Below, piece by piece: positions 60,844 to 64,000 of a stretch of 64,000 nucleotides of DNA. Within the stretch, counting starts at the first letter, position 1; each line of letters begins with the position of its first letter. Both the position numbers and the translations under genes were made by a program. Origin of the DNA: Pseudomonas putida (GTDB lineage Bacteria > Pseudomonadota > Gammaproteobacteria > Pseudomonadales > Pseudomonadaceae). The stretch is taken from the NCBI RefSeq assembly GCF_002025705.1, contig NZ_CP018846.1:2719501-2783500 (forward strand). The letters run 5' to 3'. The notes under the pieces are model-generated. The model did no database searches. It saw nothing but the letters and a program-made list of their open reading frames with translations, and was not told where the DNA came from.

Positions 60844-61386
60844 GTGAACAAGCTTTACCTGGTCGCCCCACTTGTCCTGTTGCTGCAAGGCTGCGGTGTG
60901 ACAATGGCCCGCTACGAAGCCAACTACCAGAACGTTCAGCAATTGAAGCAGAACGCCCCGCTGCAAGCGGTGCGTGAAACGCAGGTACAGGCCGACGCCG
61001 GGCAAGGTTCGCTGATGGTGCGCCTGAACCCGATTTCTTCACCAGCAGGTAACATTCCGCTGCACATTCAGGCGGCCATCAACGACGAGCTGCGCCATGC
61101 AGGCTTGCTCGATCCTCGGGCTGATCGACAATTGCAGGTACAACTGGTGAAAAGCCAGCTCAACTCCGGCGTGGCCAACGGGCATGGCGAGCTGGCAGCG
61201 CGTTTCACCCTGCGCCAGGGCGACCAGGTGCTTTACGAGTCGACCAAGGACGTGACGCGTGACTGGGACAGCAGCTTCTTCGGGCCGATTGCGATCCCGA
61301 CAGCGGCCAACAATTACAACCCCATGCTGCAGGTATTGCTCAAGTCGCTGTACAGCGATCCGCAATTTGTACAGGCAATGAAGTAA
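60844..61386 (+). CDS. Hypothetical lipoprotein
   Basis: A 180-residue protein with a lipoprotein signal (VAPLVLLLQGCGV; Cys17). The start is GTG 60844, supported by AAGGA 8 bases upstream. The mature chain contains PIHIQAAINDELRHAGLLDP-like and FTLRQGDQVLYESTKDVTRDWDSSFFGPIAIPTAANNYN segments, a pattern of small envelope lipoproteins in which a lipid- or peptidoglycan-binding fold of alternating strands is likely. Its convergent neighbour is another lipoprotein with similar size and context, so the two may belong to related families. Function unknown. Confidence 0.75.
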   Translation: MNKLYLVAPLVLLLQGCGVTMARYEANYQNVQQLKQNAPLQAVRETQVQADAGQGSLMVRLNPISSPAGNIPLHIQAAINDELRHAGLLDPRADRQLQVQLVKSQLNSGVANGHGELAARFTLRQGDQVLYESTKDVTRDWDSSFFGPIAIPTAANNYNPMLQVLLKSLYSDPQFVQAMK

Positions 61387-61392
61387 GCAAAA

Positions 61393-61420
61393 AGACAGAG
61401 CCGCGCTTGCGGCTCTGTCT
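61393..61420. terminator. Bidirectional terminator between convergent lipoprotein genes
   Basis: AGACAGAGCCGC and GCGGCTCTGTCT with a four-base loop, flanked by an A-run on the left (serving the minus strand) and a T-containing tail on the right. Confidence 0.8.
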
Positions 61421-61428
61421 GTTCTGGC

Positions 61429-62058
61429 TCAAGCGCGAGGGATGCGTGTTTCGCCAGCCGAATACTTCAAGCGGTTGTTGTCCACCCAGTCCTTGAGCAG
61501 CGCATTGACCTGGCGGTTGAAGGTATCTGTGACGGCCGCTTTCGGGGTGTTGCCCACCAGCGGCAGGAACCAGATGCCCATCCAGGTATTGATCGCGTCG
61601 TGATTCTGGTTCTTGGCGATCGATGCCCCGTGCTCATCCAGGGTTTCCAGGCTCATGGTGTACTTGTCGGTGGCCAGGGCAGGAATGACGGTGAAGGTCA
61701 GGCCACTGATGAAGGCCAGCGCCAGTTGCCCGCCATTGGGCGCATGGTTGTAGACCTTCAGGCGCAGGCTGTAGTCGCCTGGCTGCTTTTCGAATTCGTC
61801 GAAGGTGACGCGGCCGAACAAGCCTGACTCGTTGAAAGCGCGCTTGAGTTCCGGTTTGAGCATGTCCCGGGCTTGCGGCATTTCGTTGGCGCTTGCGGGG
61901 TCACCCTGATAGAAATCAAAGTCCACGTAGACGTTGGGTTTGTTGGTATAGCCTGCCATCGAAGGCAGATCGACCTGGGCCACTTCGTCCTGGGTGAAAC
62001 TGGCGCAGCCTCCGAGGCTCAGGACAAGAGCCAAGCCTATAACACTTGCAAATCGCAT
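61429..62058 (-). CDS. Hypothetical lipoprotein
   Basis: A 209-residue lipoprotein: LALVLSLGGCASF gives the lipobox (Cys18). The mature region contains NVYVDFDFYQGDPASANEMPQARDMLKPELKRAFNESGLFGRVTFDE and ALAFISGLTFTVIPALATDKYTM, the latter a hydrophobic hairpin that may insert into a membrane. This resembles conserved Pseudomonas envelope lipoproteins of unknown role. ATG 62058 begins MRFASV; the longer frame to 62112 is not supported. Convergent with the preceding lipoprotein gene and ending at the shared terminator. Confidence 0.78.
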   Translation of the reverse strand: MRFASVIGLALVLSLGGCASFTQDEVAQVDLPSMAGYTNKPNVYVDFDFYQGDPASANEMPQARDMLKPELKRAFNESGLFGRVTFDEFEKQPGDYSLRLKVYNHAPNGGQLALAFISGLTFTVIPALATDKYTMSLETLDEHGASIAKNQNHDAINTWMGIWFLPLVGNTPKAAVTDTFNRQVNALLKDWVDNNRLKYSAGETRIPRA

Positions 62059-62159
62059 TTCGACTTCCTTGGAAAATTGCAGGGCACCCTTCTTTCGAAA
62101 GGTGGCCAGCATTCTAGGGAGTCAGCAGTGATATCAAAAGGCCTTCACGGTAAAAACTC

Positions 62160-62189
62160 CTGGATGGAGTACAGATGTACTCCATCCGG
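62160..62189 (-). terminator. Terminator hairpin after the peroxiredoxin gene
   Basis: GGATGGAGTACA and TGTACTCCATCC with a two-base loop, 13 bases past the stop codon, followed on the minus strand by a five-T run. The apex shares GAGTACA/TGTACTC with the hairpin at 53929-53976. Confidence 0.75.
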
Positions 62190-62201
62190 ATTCTGTTCAC
62201 G

Positions 62202-62705
62202 TTACGCCTGCACCACGGCCAGCATGCTTGCCGCGTCGCTGACCTCGAACTTGCCAGGCGCCTCCACCGCAATGTGCTTGACCACACCATCGTCAACCAG
62301 CATGGCATAGCGCTGCGAACGCCGCCCCAGGCCACGTGCCGAGAGGTCCTGGATCAGGCCCAGCGCCTCGCTGAATTCGCCATTGCCATCGCCGATCATC
62401 CTGACTGCCTCGCCCACCTGCAGGCTGTTGCCCCAGGCGTTCATGACAAAGGCATCGTTGACCGAAACACAGAAAATTTCGTCAACGCCAGCGGCGAACA
62501 GCGCCTGTGCTGCAGCCACATACCCAGGCACATGACGCTCGGAGCAGGTGGGCGTGAACGCACCAGGCAAACCGAAAATCACCACTTTCTTCTGCTTGCA
62601 GCGCTCGCGCACGGAAAACGCATTCGGGCCGATCGGGCATGCGCCCTCGCTGTTGTTGTACTCGTAGAGCGTAACGTCGGGCAGTTGCTCGCCGGGCTTG
62701 ATCAT
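62202..62705 (-). CDS. Peroxiredoxin (Prx5/AhpE-like)
   Basis: A 167-residue peroxiredoxin. GLPGAFTPTCSERHVPGY contains the peroxidatic Cys in PxxxTxxC form, as in Prx5 of the redoxin family that reduces H2O2 and alkyl hydroperoxides, often with glutaredoxin or glutathione. FVMNAWGNSL matches the conserved Arg/Trp region, and RSQRYAMLVDDG the conserved Arg segment. The start at 62705 (MIKPGEQLPD) replaces an in-frame upstream site. It diverges from the small DUF gene at 62771 and is followed by a strong hairpin. Confidence 0.92.
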   Translation of the reverse strand: MIKPGEQLPDVTLYEYNNSEGACPIGPNAFSVRERCKQKKVVIFGLPGAFTPTCSERHVPGYVAAAQALFAAGVDEIFCVSVNDAFVMNAWGNSLQVGEAVRMIGDGNGEFSEALGLIQDLSARGLGRRSQRYAMLVDDGVVKHIAVEAPGKFEVSDAASMLAVVQA

Positions 62706-62770
62706 CGCTGTCTCCTGGGTAGGCAAGGGGCTGAGGCTGGTATGATGCAGCAATCCACCACACCGGGTAC

Positions 62771-63091
62771 ATGATGCTCGCTCCAGGCCCCCTCACCCAC
62801 CGCGAAGTCAGCCAGTTGCTGCGCGAAATCGCCCTGGGCGTGCGCAACATGCAGCGCCAGGGCAACGCCCGCTGGGCGGAAATCGGCTGTGGCCCGATGA
62901 CACTGGAAAGTGACGGTTGGCAAGTCACGCTGTTCAACGACAACGACGCGCTGGCCTATTGCGTCAGCTGCCTCAGCCCGTGCGGCCGGGCCTACGTGTT
63001 CGATGCCACCCAGGGTTTTGGCAGCAACCCGGTGGAATGGCTGAGCACCTGGGAGCACCGCCAGCTCGGGATGCTCCTGGGCAATCTGTAG
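62771..63091 (+). CDS. Small conserved protein (DUF7693-like)
   Basis: A 106-residue protein of unknown function that appears conserved in Pseudomonas. LTHREVSQLLREIALGVRNMQRQG is a helical N terminus, and DGWQVTLFNDNDALAYCVSCLSPCGRAYVFD contains Cys residues that might bind a metal. I believe it belongs to the DUF7693 family, but this memory-based assignment needs a domain search. It is divergent from the peroxiredoxin gene and convergent with the aldehyde dehydrogenase gene. Confidence 0.7.
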   Translation: MMLAPGPLTHREVSQLLREIALGVRNMQRQGNARWAEIGCGPMTLESDGWQVTLFNDNDALAYCVSCLSPCGRAYVFDATQGFGSNPVEWLSTWEHRQLGMLLGNL

Positions 63092-63092
63092 A

Positions 63093-64000
63093 TCAGCCGC
63101 GCAGCTGATACCAGGTGGTCTTCAATTGCGAGTACTTGTCGAACGAGTGCAACGACAAGTCGCGGCCAAACCCGGATTGCTTGCCGCCGCCAAATGGCAC
63201 GGTCACGTCCAGCGCATCCACCGTATTGACCGACACCGTACCCGCCTTGAGCGCACGCGCAACCCGGTGCGCACGGTTCAGGTCATCGCTCCACACCGAC
63301 GCCGCCAGGCCATAGATGCTGTCATTGGCCAACTGGATGGCCTGTTCTTCGGTGTCGAACGCGCTGACCGCCAGCACTGGGCCGAACACTTCGTCCCGGG
63401 CGAGGCTCATGCGGTTGTCGACGCCGGCGAAGATGGTTGGCTCGATGAAGTTGTCGGAGGCCCCGATCGTCAGGCGTTGCCCGCCACAGACCAGCCGCGC
63501 GCCCTGCTCCGCGGCCTGGCCGATGGCCCGGGCAATGCGCGTGGCCTGCTCGGCGTCGACGATGGCTCCAGCACGGCTGGCCGGGTCCAGCGGGTTGCCT
63601 GGCAGCCATTGGCGGGCCTTGGCCTGCAGGCGTTCGATGAACTCGTCATGGATCGAGTGCTGCACATACAGCCGTGAGTTGGCCGAGCACACTTCGCCCT
63701 GGTTGAAGAAAATGCCAAAGGCGGCTTTCTCGGCCGCCAGGTCCAGGTCCTGGCAATCGGCGAACACCAGGTTCGGGCTCTTGCCGCCACACTCCAGCCA
63801 CACCTGCTTGAGGTTGGACTGCGCCGAATACTGCATGAAGTATTTACCCACCTGGGTGGAGCCGGTAAAGACCAGGCAATCCACGTCGGGGTGCAGGCCC
63901 AGCGCGCGGCCTGCGGTTTCGCCAAGGCCTGGGACCACGCTGAGCACACCCTCCGGCAGGCCCGCTTCCAGTGCCAGCTCGGCCAGGCGCAAGGCCGAGA
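63093..64000 (-). CDS. Aldehyde dehydrogenase, KauB/PuuC type (5' end outside window)
   Basis: The C-terminal roughly 302 residues of an NAD(P)-dependent aldehyde dehydrogenase; the frame continues past base 64000. LECGGKSPNL contains the catalytic Glu, NQGEVCSANSRLYV the nucleophilic Cys, and EVFGPVLAVSAF and PFGGGKQSGFGRDLSLHSFDKYSQLKTTW are standard landmarks. The sequence resembles KauB/PuuC enzymes that oxidise gamma-aminobutyraldehyde-type substrates in polyamine and arginine breakdown. No polyamine genes are in view, so specificity is tentative. Confidence 0.9.
   Translation of the reverse strand, partial: SALRLAELALEAGLPEGVLSVVPGLGETAGRALGLHPDVDCLVFTGSTQVGKYFMQYSAQSNLKQVWLECGGKSPNLVFADCQDLDLAAEKAAFGIFFNQGEVCSANSRLYVQHSIHDEFIERLQAKARQWLPGNPLDPASRAGAIVDAEQATRIARAIGQAAEQGARLVCGGQRLTIGASDNFIEPTIFAGVDNRMSLARDEVFGPVLAVSAFDTEEQAIQLANDSIYGLAASVWSDDLNRAHRVARALKAGTVSVNTVDALDVTVPFGGGKQSGFGRDLSLHSFDKYSQLKTTWYQLRG

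Overview
The window is a dense, GC-rich Proteobacterial chromosome segment that most likely comes from the Pseudomonas putida group. The evidence is the gene content (HldD, DUF1302/DUF1329/MMPL modules, a QEGLA-motif protein, a KauB-like aldehyde dehydrogenase), Pseudomonas-type REP palindromes near 47.1-47.3 kb, and A-rich Hfq/Crc-type leader motifs in front of catabolic genes. No rRNA, tRNA, CRISPR array, transposase or prophage was recognised. The species assignment is inference.

1-17.4 kb: the end of an MscS-type channel gene, then a five-gene operon on the minus strand. It encodes a periplasmic adaptor, a GAF-like/HlyD adaptor, an M50-metalloprotease/HlyD fusion, a roughly 3,500-residue DUF4347 surface protein and a TolC-like outer-membrane lipoprotein. 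The first three genes are translationally coupled. No ABC ATPase is present and the giant protein has no RTX repeats, so this looks like an atypical export system built round a membrane protease. It is the best candidate here for an under-described system.

17.6-22.1 kb: hldD (LPS heptose synthesis), a small lipoprotein, and a TonB-dependent siderophore receptor with a plausible Fur box.

22.2-41.9 kb: a large catabolic island. Thirteen minus-strand genes (36819 down to 22221) encode an extradiol-type VOC dioxygenase, a Rieske ferredoxin, an FAD hydroxylase, an envelope module (DUF1302, DUF1329, YCF48-like, MMPL/RND), an MFS carrier, an SDR, a cupin, an FAH-family hydrolase, a DenD-like SDR and a cyclase-family hydrolase. 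Divergent from them are a LysR regulator and a C-C-type alpha/beta hydrolase, followed by an NTF2-like protein, an amidohydrolase, a GlcG/HbpS protein and a second LysR. Uptake, ring hydroxylation, ring cleavage and hydrolysis could form one pathway for an aromatic compound, but the substrate cannot be read from sequence. Many leaders carry AAnAAnAA motifs, which suggests catabolite repression by Hfq/Crc.

43.2-55.8 kb: a set of small modules. They are LysR/hydrolase/MFS/cyclophilin-like; a DapA-family aldolase and a patatin; an FAD monooxygenase, a YtcJ-type amidohydrolase and a thymidylate-kinase-like protein; and a divergent SDR/LysR pair.

55.8-64 kb: a bacteriophytochrome fused to an HWE-type kinase and a receiver, a QEGLA-motif protein, an alpha/beta hydrolase, two lipoproteins, a peroxiredoxin, a small conserved protein and the C-terminal part of an aldehyde dehydrogenase cut by the window edge.
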